Positions 44,054 to 54,062 of a DNA stretch of 64,000 nt are shown here, one piece after another. The notes under the pieces were generated by a model. That model was not told where the DNA came from. It made no database searches and was given only the letters and a program-made list of their open reading frames with translations. A program made the translations under genes and the position numbers. Within the stretch, counting starts at the first letter, position 1, and every line of letters starts with the position of its first letter. The DNA is from Saussurea involucrata (taxonomy: Eukaryota > Streptophyta > Magnoliopsida > Asterales > Asteraceae), in NCBI GenBank assembly GCA_033807775.1, contig CM066315.1, positions 63,000,320 through 63,064,319 of the forward strand, written 5' to 3'.

Positions 44054-44066
44054 TCTTCCTTTGTAA

Positions 44067-47000
44067 ATGCAGGTTAAGAAGGGTATCTGGTATCTCGATA
44101 GCGGATGCTCTAGACACATGACTGGAAAGAAAAACCTGCTCGCTGAATACAAGGAAGAGAAGGGTCCCTCTGTGACTTTCGGTGGAAATGGAAAAGGTCA
44201 TACCCGAGGGTATGGTGTACTTTCAAATGGTACAACCTCCTTCAGAAGAGTCGCATATGTTGAAGGGCTGAAGCATAATCTTCTGAGCATCAGTCAGCTT
44301 TGCGACATGGATAACAAAGTAATCTTTACTAAGGAATCCTGCTTTGTCTCTGACAAAAAGGAGAAGATAGCTCTCAGCGGTTATCGTTTGGAAAATGTTT
44401 ATGTAATAAACATGGACTCAACAACCACTGAGAACTCCTGTTTCTTCTCAAAGGCATCTTCTGATGTCAACTGGCTATGGCATAAGAGGCTATCACATCT
44501 GAATTTCAAGACACTGAATACTCTTTCTTCAAAGGAGTTAGTAACTGGTCTACCTCAACACTCATACGCCAAAGAGTCTTTATGTTCAACGTGTGAAAAA
44601 GGGAAGCAAACCAAAGCAAGCTTTAAGTCAAAGAAAGTCTCCTCAGTGTCATCTCCTCTAGAACTACTCCATATGGATTTGTTTGGCCCTGTTAACAAAC
44701 AATCCATCGCTGGAAAGAAATATACGCTGGTCATAGTTGATGAATTCTCTCGTTACACATGGGTAATGTTTCTCCGTTCTAAGAGCGACACCCCTGAAGA
44801 ACTCATCACCTTTGTTCGGAAGATGGAAACCCTGAACAATATGACTGTTCGCTCTATAAGGAGTGATCATGGAACTGAATTCAAAAACAGTCCTCTTGAT
44901 TCCTTCCTTGAGAGTAAGGGTATTTCTCACAACTTTTCGTCAGTGAGAACACCACAACAAAATGGAGTCGCTGAAAGAAGAAATAGAACAATTATTGAAG
45001 CCGCACGCTCAATGCTCAGCGATTCTCACCTGCCTACTCAGTTTTGGGCAGAAGCTGTCAACACTGCTTGTTTTACGCAAAACAGGTCGCTGATAGTCAA
45101 AAGATTCAATAAGACAGCCTATGAACTTTTTCATGGGAGAAAGCCTTCAATCAGCTTTCTTCACATCTTTGGATGTCAGTGTTTCATACTGAACAACAGA
45201 GATGCCCTTGTAAAGTTTGATCCTAAGGCTGATGATGGAATCTTTCTTGGATACTCCTCAGTTTCCAAAGCCTTCAGAGTCTTCAATCGTAGAAGACAAA
45301 CTGTAGAAGAAACTATTCACGTCACGTTTGACGAATCCCGTTCAGCGAACTCTAAACCGTCCGCTGATACTGAAGAACTGAATAAATGGATGTTTTCTCA
45401 TCTTGGCGATTCAGATGATATTCCCACACCTCATGCTCATCCAGTAGAAGATGATAGTCCCACTATCATTCCAAACATGCAGAATAGTGAAGCTGAAACA
45501 TCATGGGTCTCAGCTGTTCCTATAAACACTATACCTGCAGTTGATCCAAATGTCTCAGACATTCCATCTATTTCTCAGCAATCAGTGAATGAAATGACAA
45601 ATGCAAACATTCCTCTCTTAGCTGAAACTCCAGAAGCAGCTGAAGCCTCATCTTCAGCTTCTCCAGTTCTAGATGAGTCAGCGACTTATGCTCCGGCTCA
45701 GCGATGGACTGCAAATCACCCAATTGATCAAATTCTTGGTGATCCAAACGCTGGTATTCAGACTCGACGAAGCGCAGGTAATATTTGTTTATTTGTTAAT
45801 TTTATTTCTCTAACTGAACCAAAGAAAATAGATGATGCCCTCAGAGATCCAAACTGGGTCAGCGCTATGCAAGAAGAGCTGACTAAATTCGAAAGAAACA
45901 AGGTTTGGAAACTTGTTCGCAGACCAACTGATAAAACAGTGATAGGCACTAAATGGGTCTATCGAAACAAGTTGGACGAACATGGTACTGTAACTCACAA
46001 CAAAGCTCGTCTTGTTGCTCAGGGATACAGACAAGAGGAAGGCATAGATTATGACGAAACATTTACTCCAGTAGCAAGACTTGAATCCATTCGTCTTTTC
46101 TTAGCATATGCTGTACACAAAAACTTCAAAGTACATCAGATGGATGTTAAGTCAGCGTTTCTGAATGGAAAGCTGAATGAAGAAGTATATGTGGAACAAC
46201 CTCCAGGATTCTCAGATCCTAAGCATCCAGGTTATGTTTATAAACTGGATAAGGCACTTTATGGCTTGAAGCAAGCTCCTCGTGCATGGTATGACACTCT
46301 TTCTACCTATCTCCATACTGAAAAATTTGAGCGTGGTAAGATTGACAAAACTCTATTTTTTAGAAAAGTGAAAGGTCATATCATTTTAGTTCAAATATAT
46401 GTTGATGATATTATATTTGGCTCTACTAACCCTGAGCTTTGTACTCGTTTCGCTGATAGAATGAAAGATGAGTATAAAATGAGTATGATGGGTGAACTAA
46501 CATATTTCCTTGGTCTTCAGATTAAGCAAACTGAAAAAGGAACTTTCATTAATCAAGGAAAGTATGTTAAAGATATGCTGAAGAAATTCGACTTAACTGA
46601 AAGTTCAGCTATGAAAACCCCTATGGCACCACCGCTGATACTTGATAAGGACACTAAGGGTGTTCCTGTCAATGTCACGCTGTACCGTGGGATGATCGGC
46701 TCACTACTGTATCTTACAGCTAGCCGACCCGATATTATGTTTGCAACTTGCTTGTGTGCACGATATCAAGCTGAACCTAAGATATCTCATATGAAAGTTG
46801 TAAAGCGAATCTTTCGATATCTTAAGGGTACAGCGAATCTAGGTCTTTGGTATCCCAAAGATTCAGTATTCGATCTAACCGCCTATTCAGATAGTGATTT
46901 TGCAGGATGCAAAATGGATAGGAAAAGCACCACAGGAGGATGCCAGCTCCTAGGTGGAAAGCTGGTAAGTTGGACAAGTAAAAAGCAAAATTCAGTGTCC

Positions 47001-47345
47001 ACTTCCACAGCTGAAGCTGAGTATGTAGCCGCTGGAAGCTGTTGTTCTCAAATCTTGTGGATGAGAAATCAGCTACTAGACTATGATCTTCAGCTCTCCA
47101 AAATTCCAATCTATTGCGACAGCACTAGTGCCATCACTATAGCAAACAATCCAGTGCTACACTCAAAGACGAAACACATAGAAATCAGATATCATTTTAT
47201 CAGAGATCATGTGATGAATGGTGATATAGAACTTCATTTTATCCCAACTGATTATCAGTTAGCTGATTTATTTACCAAACCTCTTGATGAGGCAAAATTC
47301 AACTTTCTCATCAGCGAGCTTGGAATGCTGAACTTTGAAGGGTAA
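44067..47345 (+). CDS. pol: pol polyprotein: protease, integrase, RT, RNase H
   Basis: 1092 codons without a break. In order: aspartic protease (YLDSGCSRHMTG, residues 9-20); GAG-pre-integrase with HHCC zinc ligands (LWHKRLSHLNF...CSTCEKGK, about 135-180); integrase catalytic D-D-X35-E (LLHMDLFG about 201, IRSDHGTEF about 265, NGVAERRNR about 303); reverse transcriptase from about 610 (KARLVAQGYRQE, QMDVKSAFLNG, catalytic YVDDIIFGS about 778); RNase H (YSDSDFAGC about 941, STAEAEYVA, YCDSTSAI, KHIEIRYHFI). Every catalytic residue I can check is present. It probably is not started at its own ATG but made as Gag-Pol, which would need a frame change near 44054-44066. That could be a real lesion. 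Confidence 0.93.
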   Translation: MQVKKGIWYLDSGCSRHMTGKKNLLAEYKEEKGPSVTFGGNGKGHTRGYGVLSNGTTSFRRVAYVEGLKHNLLSISQLCDMDNKVIFTKESCFVSDKKEKIALSGYRLENVYVINMDSTTTENSCFFSKASSDVNWLWHKRLSHLNFKTLNTLSSKELVTGLPQHSYAKESLCSTCEKGKQTKASFKSKKVSSVSSPLELLHMDLFGPVNKQSIAGKKYTLVIVDEFSRYTWVMFLRSKSDTPEELITFVRKMETLNNMTVRSIRSDHGTEFKNSPLDSFLESKGISHNFSSVRTPQQNGVAERRNRTIIEAARSMLSDSHLPTQFWAEAVNTACFTQNRSLIVKRFNKTAYELFHGRKPSISFLHIFGCQCFILNNRDALVKFDPKADDGIFLGYSSVSKAFRVFNRRRQTVEETIHVTFDESRSANSKPSADTEELNKWMFSHLGDSDDIPTPHAHPVEDDSPTIIPNMQNSEAETSWVSAVPINTIPAVDPNVSDIPSISQQSVNEMTNANIPLLAETPEAAEASSSASPVLDESATYAPAQRWTANHPIDQILGDPNAGIQTRRSAGNICLFVNFISLTEPKKIDDALRDPNWVSAMQEELTKFERNKVWKLVRRPTDKTVIGTKWVYRNKLDEHGTVTHNKARLVAQGYRQEEGIDYDETFTPVARLESIRLFLAYAVHKNFKVHQMDVKSAFLNGKLNEEVYVEQPPGFSDPKHPGYVYKLDKALYGLKQAPRAWYDTLSTYLHTEKFERGKIDKTLFFRKVKGHIILVQIYVDDIIFGSTNPELCTRFADRMKDEYKMSMMGELTYFLGLQIKQTEKGTFINQGKYVKDMLKKFDLTESSAMKTPMAPPLILDKDTKGVPVNVTLYRGMIGSLLYLTASRPDIMFATCLCARYQAEPKISHMKVVKRIFRYLKGTANLGLWYPKDSVFDLTAYSDSDFAGCKMDRKSTTGGCQLLGGKLVSWTSKKQNSVSTSTAEAEYVAAGSCCSQILWMRNQLLDYDLQLSKIPIYCDSTSAITIANNPVLHSKTKHIEIRYHFIRDHVMNGDIELHFIPTDYQLADLFTKPLDEAKFNFLISELGMLNFEG

Positions 47346-47648
47346 AATCTTCAGCAGTTCACATTGATCAGCGATAGGATAAAATCAATTCGTATAACCT
47401 ATTCAATCATCTTCTCTCTGAATAAACTTGGTTAGCTGATAACAAGGTATGTTTTTCTCTCTCTGACAAACGCATGAAAATGCAAGATTTCAAAACAAAA
47501 TGCATCGCTGAATATCTCTTCCTTAACAGCGATACTTTGAAAGTTCTTAAAACCTTCACTGATATTTCTATTCAGTGCTTCATTTTTTTAAAGTATCTCT
47601 GAGTTTTTCAAAACCTCAGAGACAACCAAGAATATGAAAGGACAGTTG
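47346..47648. other. spacer between pol and the env-like promoter region
   Basis: Non-coding, with several CGCTGA/TCAGCG motifs like those in the LTR. No polypurine tract or gene is seen. Confidence 0.6.
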
Positions 47649-47804
47649 TGACGTCATTGCAACGGATAACACCAGGCACGATTTCTTTCTGACACACGTT
47701 TGCACGTTTCGTTCAAACTTCCAATCAAATGCAAACACGTGTCCGTGTCATGATGAAAACCTTTTCCCGCTCAAGGTTTTCTCTCTCTAAACTCCCTATA
47801 TAAA
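47649..47804 (+). promoter_or_regulatory. candidate internal promoter for the env-like gene
   Basis: A palindromic bZIP-type site TGACGTCA (47649-47656), a G-box CACGTG (47736-47741) and a TATATAAA box (47797-47804) lie in this order upstream of the env-like gene. The LTR promoter of the same element also has CACGTG followed by TATATAAA. The motifs are seen directly; promoter activity is inference. Confidence 0.5.
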
Positions 47805-47932
47805 CAATATTTTGGTTTATATTTATCTTTTACGCGATCAAATCCTCCTCTGCAAGAAAAGAATTCACTGTTGCATTTGTGCTCTCAAACCTTCAAAGAA
47901 TTGTTCATCATCTTCTTCATCAAAACATCAAG

Positions 47933-48324
47933 GTTAATATGTTCTTATTAATTATCAAATGCGAATAACTTGTTTCTGATCTTATCGTTGTTTTAAACAA
48001 GATCAAACAAAAGAACTTCTTAAAAATGAAATCATTTCTTTCATGGTTTTATGAATACAACCATTTCATGGTTGTTCTTCAAGTTTTAATGCTAAATCTT
48101 AAACTTGTTCTTCATTCGTTTCCAGAATCTGTTTCTTAATAGAAAACTGGATAACAAGATAATGGGTTTTACATTTCTTTTCAAATCAAGAAAAACCCTA
48201 ATCTTCATAAAGACATTTTTTTGTCTGAATGAAATGGATAAAATTCGAACAATCTTAATGGAAAATCTTTCCACATTAAGATAATTCTTATTTGTTAACA
48301 TCTTTGGTTGAACTGATAATACAG
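47933..48324 (+). other. candidate 5'-UTR intron of the env-like gene
   Basis: ACATCAAG|GTTAATATG looks like a plant donor and ATAATACAG|AGAAATGG an acceptor four bases before the env-like ATG. The 392 bp between are T-rich and non-coding. The CT-rich stretch 47810-47932 would be the leader exon. Confidence 0.5.
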
Positions 48325-48328
48325 AGAA

Positions 48329-51300
48329 ATGGCAACTTCCAAGATCAATGTTACCGCTGAGACCATCTCCACTGACTCTGAGGAAGTGGAAATCATCAAG
48401 GCTCCACAGGTTAAGTTTACTTTGGATCAGCTTGACTGGACCAAGATAAATAACCTCTCTGCGCTTCTCGAGTTTCCTCCTCGAAAGCAAGTCACACATC
48501 TTACAGATGCTGTGAATTTCCTGAAAAACAGCTGCATTTACACAGCCCTGACCATTTCACCTCCTGCTAGTCAGCTACTGCTATCCCAGTTTTGGTACTC
48601 TGCCAGACATTCTCAGCTACCCTCCGCCAAAGATCCATCCAAAACCATCGATTGCATACTCAGCGATACTGAGTATGGCACCATAAAAATAACCCCCGCA
48701 ATCATTCGCAAAGCCCTAAACTTTCCCAGCGCTACTAAAGAAAAACCTTTCGTTCCATTTCCTGATCATAAGAAGCAAGCTGACAAAGACGCCATCATTG
48801 CTTTTCTCGACACAATGGGTTACATCTGGGAAACTGGAAGGGACAAGAAGCCTGAGAAGAAGCCGACGCTGATAAAGAAATCCAAAATGCCAAGCGAGAT
48901 GAATTTCATCTTCGCCCATCTGATCAACTGCATGACAGCAAAGACCGGCTCCTCTGATCAAGCCGCTCAACCTCAGCAAGCTATGGGATATGCTCTGCTG
49001 AAAGGTCTACACATTGACTGGGCATCTGTAATCTATGATGACTTAGTGCAACGCGTGGATTCTGCCGCTGACAGACCTGCATGGGTTCCCTACCCCCGAT
49101 TCATCAGCGCCATCTTTCAATATGGCCTAAAGGACAGCTACCCGAAAGAGGGTGACCTGAAACTCTCTCAGGTTGGCTCTAAGGTGCTCGACTTCAAACC
49201 TGTCGAAAATGAGGTACGTCTCTCTACCCTTCTCTCTCTTCTCAACCCCACTTCTTCGACTTCTGTGGCTCCTTCAGCGACAATACCCATCGCTGATTCC
49301 CCGGCCACACAATTCTCTCCTTCTAAGAAAAGGAAACACTCTTTAATTCCACTTGGTTCCAAAAGGATCAAGAAAACAAAGGAGCAGCCCCAGCAATCCC
49401 TTACTGAAGACTCCTCAGCTCATTCTGCAGAGCTGAAGGAAAGTTCTGTGGTACGCTCTGCCACACCCATTCAAGCCATCCCTTCAATCCAGGCTTCAGC
49501 GTCTCTAAACGCTAAGGTTAGAAACTTGGAACCTACCCAACCTCCCTCAGTCTCTTTAAAGACTGATGAAGTGATTGTCAGCGAATCCAACGCTGAACCC
49601 AGTACCCGACCCCAATTCTTATCCTTCGCTTCTCCCTCCACTCACTTGGACTCTACTCCAAAGACCACTGGAGATGCCGTCATTCCAGAAGCCACCACTG
49701 ATGCTTCTCAAAAAATGACGAAGAAAGGACCTGCAGAGATCACCATACCTCACCGTACTTTCGAAGAGGATATGGAACATTTTTCAGGAACTTGCAACTT
49801 TGACGAGTTCATCAATCCTCCTGCAGGTACAAATCAAATCCTATACACTGTAACTAAACCTGAAACTTCTGAGCTTTCCTTTGTTCACAAGTACTTATCT
49901 GTTACAGGTCCTAATTTGGGAGACATCAACGTCTCTCTGAAGTCCGTGGAAACCAAGCTGACAGATCTCACCACTACTCTTTCCAACAACTCTTCAGCTG
50001 TAACAAACGCTGGAGAGAATCTGACAAAGCTGACAACAGTGGTGGAGAAGAAAGCTTCCACAGACGACATCAAGACTGTTGATAAGACTCTCAGCGATTT
50101 CGCCAAAGTGCTCGCTGACATCTACACTGACTACACCTCACTCAAAAACTCCGTTTCCTCCATGTCTGGCGAAGTAACAACGCTGAAGACATCGGTTGGA
50201 GCCTTAGAGGGTGATATGTCTGCTGTAAAGACCGACTTAGGCTCTGTAAAGACCGACGTTGGTTCAATAAAAATGATGATTGAAGAGCTGCTGAACAAAG
50301 CAAATACTCCAGCTCCTGAACCGACCCCTGCCCCTGCATTGGAAACTTTCACAGCGGCGGATCGCACTGAGCTTGAGAAGATCAATCCTGCTATAACTGG
50401 CCTAGAAGTCAGATTAGCAAAGATTGAAACCTGTGTGGGTATCTCTGGACAAGAAGACAGAGAACCTACCCATAATGCTGAGTCTGCACATTCCTCCCCC
50501 ACTCATCATGAGAAAGAGGGGGAGAAGAGCGCTGAACATCCAGGGGAGAAGAGCGCTGAACATCCCGAACAGAAGAGCGCTGAAGACCTTTCCCATGATG
50601 AATCTATCAGGGGAGAGAAGAATGAAGACACCAATGAAGAACCTCAGGGAGTTGAAAACCCTGAGGGAACCGAGAAGCTCGCCTTTGTATCTGAGGGGGA
50701 GCAACTCGAAGACGAAGCTGAAGAATCCGAAGCAGAAGATGAAGAAGACGTCGACATCCCTGATAATGAACCATCTTCCTCTCCAAGGAATGATGATGAT
50801 GATGACGAAGATGACGATGATTTCTTTATCGTCAAACCTGCCCCAAGGATCAAAGCTCGTAAGGGAATTTCAATAAATGAACCAACAGGGGAGCGGACAA
50901 AGACAAAGCCCTCAGCCTCTGGAGCTGAGAAAGGCAAAGGCAAAAGCGTCGTTGAAGATGAAAATCTGATGATCTTGCTTGAAAAGCCGGTTTGTCAGGT
51001 ACACTAAACATCTCTCACTCCATCCCTCCTCTACAAGTTCTACTACCCTAGCCTACACCTGAACATATTTCTCTTTCTCTTTCTACCCAAGTTTTTCTAC
51101 CCAAGTTCTTATTTGTAAGATCGCTGTGTTTCAGCTAGTCCTCTCCCGTGTTTGAGGATGTCGCTGAAGGTTCTACAACTGCGACCTCACCAATAAAGCC
51201 AGCTGCTGCTGATGAAATAATCCCAGTCTTAGATTTAATCTCTGAGACTGATGAACCAGAAGAACAGCTTCTCTCGCACAAACGCAGACCTTCCTTAGCT

Positions 51301-52395
51301 CCTCAAAAGCTAAGTGAAGATGATCAGAAGAAAAGAGAAGAGATGATAAAGCGATTCGAGGATCAGCGAATAATTCTGAAGCGTACTAAACTTCCTTTAG
51401 CTCAACCAAAGTTCAAAATCTCAAAAGCTGAATATCAGGAACACCTCAGAGCTGAACGCCTCATCGCTGAAAGAAAGGAAGCTGAAGAAAAAGACAAAGA
51501 ATACGCCATCAAGCTTACTCAAGACTCTGTCAAAGATCCAAAGCTGAAACGTATTCCCATTCAAGTCCAAAGAAAACTCTGGGAAGAAGCCCAGAAGATC
51601 GTGGAAAAGAAAACTGAAGTTTCTCAGACCACCCTGAACTGGTGTAAAGAGAAAATAAACTTCAGATTTCGTCCAGCAAAGATCAACAAGGTACTTATCT
51701 CTGGAAGAACATCTATCGGAGTACCTATTGTTGACATCAAAGTTTTCAGAGAAGATGGCCAAACTGAAGCTTTTCGCGCTGACACTGTAAAAAGGTATGG
51801 TCTCTCTGAATGGCTGGAGATGAGGTTAGCTATCCAAACTTCTCAATCTAAGTACAAGGATCATTTCGAAAAGCTGATAAACAGACAGATCGATTTGATA
51901 TCTTCCTGTGTGGATATTCCTCCTCCTCCTGATCTTAAGCTGAAAAGAAAAAGGGCCTCTCCAAAGAAGAAACGTCAAGATTCAGACTCAGGCCCTGTCA
52001 TACGAAATGAAACTGGTATCAGTTTCTCTCGCGCTGAAGTGCTTGGTCCTGACCCCGATCTATCTGCTCTTGACATATCTTTGCCACCATGTGAAGTTTT
52101 CGTACCTGGTAAAGTCATCAGTGATCCATATGGAATATTCTTTATTGACTACGATGGACGTAAATGTTTTCAACAGATCGCTGAGCTCCCAATCACTCCA
52201 ATCGAACAACTCAGAGATCTCATCTGGTGGTGTGACTTCAAACAAGACATTCAGGCACGACACCTAAAACCCCTGATTTTTGAAGCAGCTCTGAAGTTAA
52301 AAAATCAAGGAGAAAAGGTTCCTGACTGGATGATCCCCACTGAAAAGACGACCCTTGATGAACTTCTCATTAAGGAAGAACCCTTTGAAAGCTGA
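48329..52395 (+). CDS. env-like gene, two exons
   Basis: Exon 1 is open from ATG 48329 (context GAAATGGC) to a donor TGTCAG|GTACAC at 50998/50999. Read on, it would stop 3 codons later. A 140-bp intron ending CAGCTAG at 51138 restores the frame in phase 0, and exon 2 runs to TGA 52395, about 1,300 codons in all. Residues 35-280 are a conserved globular part found in plant retroelement 3' proteins. A Ser/Thr/Pro linker, a likely coiled coil (about 535-650, with KTDLGSVKTDVGSIK), GEKSAEHP repeats, an acidic run and Lys/Glu-rich helices in exon 2 follow. I see no convincing signal peptide or membrane helix, so the traditional 'envelope' label is positional. Function unknown. Confidence 0.7.
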
Positions 52396-52661
52396 TATAA
52401 TCACCTTTTTCTCTATTGTATCAGTTATCCTTCTGTACTTTTAATTTATTTCGCTTGTACTTGTAATCTTTCTATTCTTCATTGTAACCTGATTCAATAT
52501 TTTAAAGAAAGATTTCAGCGAATGTACTTTACTCCATCAGTACTGAAAAGATCCCAGAAAACAGTAAAAGGGACAAATATTTTATGAGTTCTTTTTATCC
52601 TTATGTTTTCATTAAATAGCAATTTTCTTTGTTGCTATGTCATAATCAAATAGGGGGAGAT
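52396..52661 (+). other. 3' untranslated region and polypurine tract
   Basis: Non-coding, T-rich after the env-like stop, ending in TAGGGGGAGAT directly before the 3' LTR, the plus-strand primer site. Confidence 0.8.
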
Positions 52662-53623
52662 TGTTGATCCAAACCCTCAGTGATTTGATAATGACCCTCT
52701 CTTTTATACTTAGTGAAAATTGTAAGTAAACAATATGTATCAGAGTTTCACTATCGCTGATAAGTACTAAGATCTTACAGTACCGCTGATAGGAACTCTC
52801 GCTCTTTAAATTAAACATTCAGCGACACTGTTCACCATAATGCTCTGAGTCTGTTCAGTCCTTATGGTGATCGCTGATAAGTTAGTTGTTTACTTATGAT
52901 CCCTGAAGACAAGTTTCACGTCAACATAGGTTCTACGCTGAAGTCGAAGATCAAGCTCAAGAACCAGCGACAAGTCTCCTAATGAACTGATGCGGATCAG
53001 CGAAGACTCAGATTTGTCCACTCAACGTGAAGTATCAAGTACAAGACTTCAGCTATCGCTGAACTTTATCATTCGCTGAATAGATAATGATAATCGCTGA
53101 ATCAACGAAAGCTGATCATGATGTCCTCCGTACAAAGTAATTTTGTCTTAACCACCCTTGCACGACTCCGTACGAAATGTCAGAAAAGAACCTCCGATTA
53201 TCTGAATTCGCACAACCAGTCTGACACTACACTGTTCATACATGCGGCTACTAAGGTTGTCAACAAAGGTCAATGACATGCAACCAACCAGCTGATGACA
53301 CGTGTAAAGTGTATACTGACTTGCATTAAATGCATGCAGTATATAAAGAGATGAACTCACTTCATTTGAAGTAACTTGCTAACTCTGGACAAGTTCAAAT
53401 CTCTTATCTCAGATAGGTTATTATTAGTAATTTCCTTATCTCTCTTAGTGCAAGAAACCTTAGTGTTCCAACTTGTTTAGATTTAGGTTTATCCTTAATC
53501 TTGTTTCCGCAACAAGCTATAAATTGTTAATGATTTATCAATAAACAATTTAAAAAGGTAAAATCTGTGTGTTTGTATTCAACCCCCCCTTCTACAAACT
53601 TGTATAGGCCTTCGGGACCAACA
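52662..53623 (+). repeat. 3' LTR of the Sirevirus-type element
   Basis: 962 bp, about 98-99% identical by eye to 40583-41558, with the same G-box, TATA and CGCTGA motifs. The C-run is 7 bases (53583-53589). Confidence 0.95.
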
Positions 53624-54062
53624 GGAGGATATGAAGGCAAGTTCGAATTGGGTGAATGATCATGAGAGAGCTGGTCTGCAGTGTGATGTTATGGGCAAAG
53701 AGTGTACGGATGTGTAGTGACAGTAATTGTCAAGCTAAATGTGCCAGCTAGTGTCGTAGTGATGTGATGTTAGAAAGAGAGGAAGCACCAGATAGAAGCC
53801 TTTTGGGGGTTTCGGATGAGGTGTACGAATTGTTAACCAGATTGTGGGAGCATGTAGAGTGTAAGTAGACGTTGTGGGATGATCATGTTCGGGATGGAAT
53901 GATGGAGTGGTGGTGGGTGGTTACCCAAGGGAGAAACCAAGTGTTTTTAGCTGTAAGAGTCGCTAATTACCTTGGGGAAGTGTCAGTTGTGGTGTGGGCA
54001 TGATACCCGCGTCTTTTCCAATAAGGAATTCCGGGGACGAAATTCTTTTGAGGGGGGAGTGT
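53624..54062 (+). other. internal region of the Gypsy-type element, right part
   Basis: Continues 38334-40582 after the Copia insertion. No pol domain is seen. It ends with GGGGACGAAATTC and the polypurine tract GAGGGGGGAG before the 3' LTR. Confidence 0.7.

Larger units (their letters stand above)
40583..53623 (+). mobile_element. Sirevirus-type Copia retrotransposon, largely open frames
   Basis: The LTRs 40583-41558 and 52662-53623 begin TGTTGATCC and end GACCAACA. By eye they differ by roughly a dozen substitutions plus poly-C length. Perfect target duplications GGAGG lie at 40578-40582 and 53624-53628. PBS TGGTATCAGAGC is at 41561-41572 and polypurine TAGGGGGAGA at 52651-52660. Gene order is gag, zinc-knuckle frame, pol (PR-INT-RT-RNase H), then a long env-like gene. 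The 13-kb size, ~1-kb LTRs and the extra 3' gene fit the SIRE/Maximus (Sirevirus) lineage. Low LTR divergence suggests recent insertion, younger than its Gypsy host. Confidence 0.93.

Noticed and set aside
50424..50943. Overlapping frames on both strands within the env-like gene
   Set aside because: Shadow frames created by acidic repeats; the 48329 frame explains the region.
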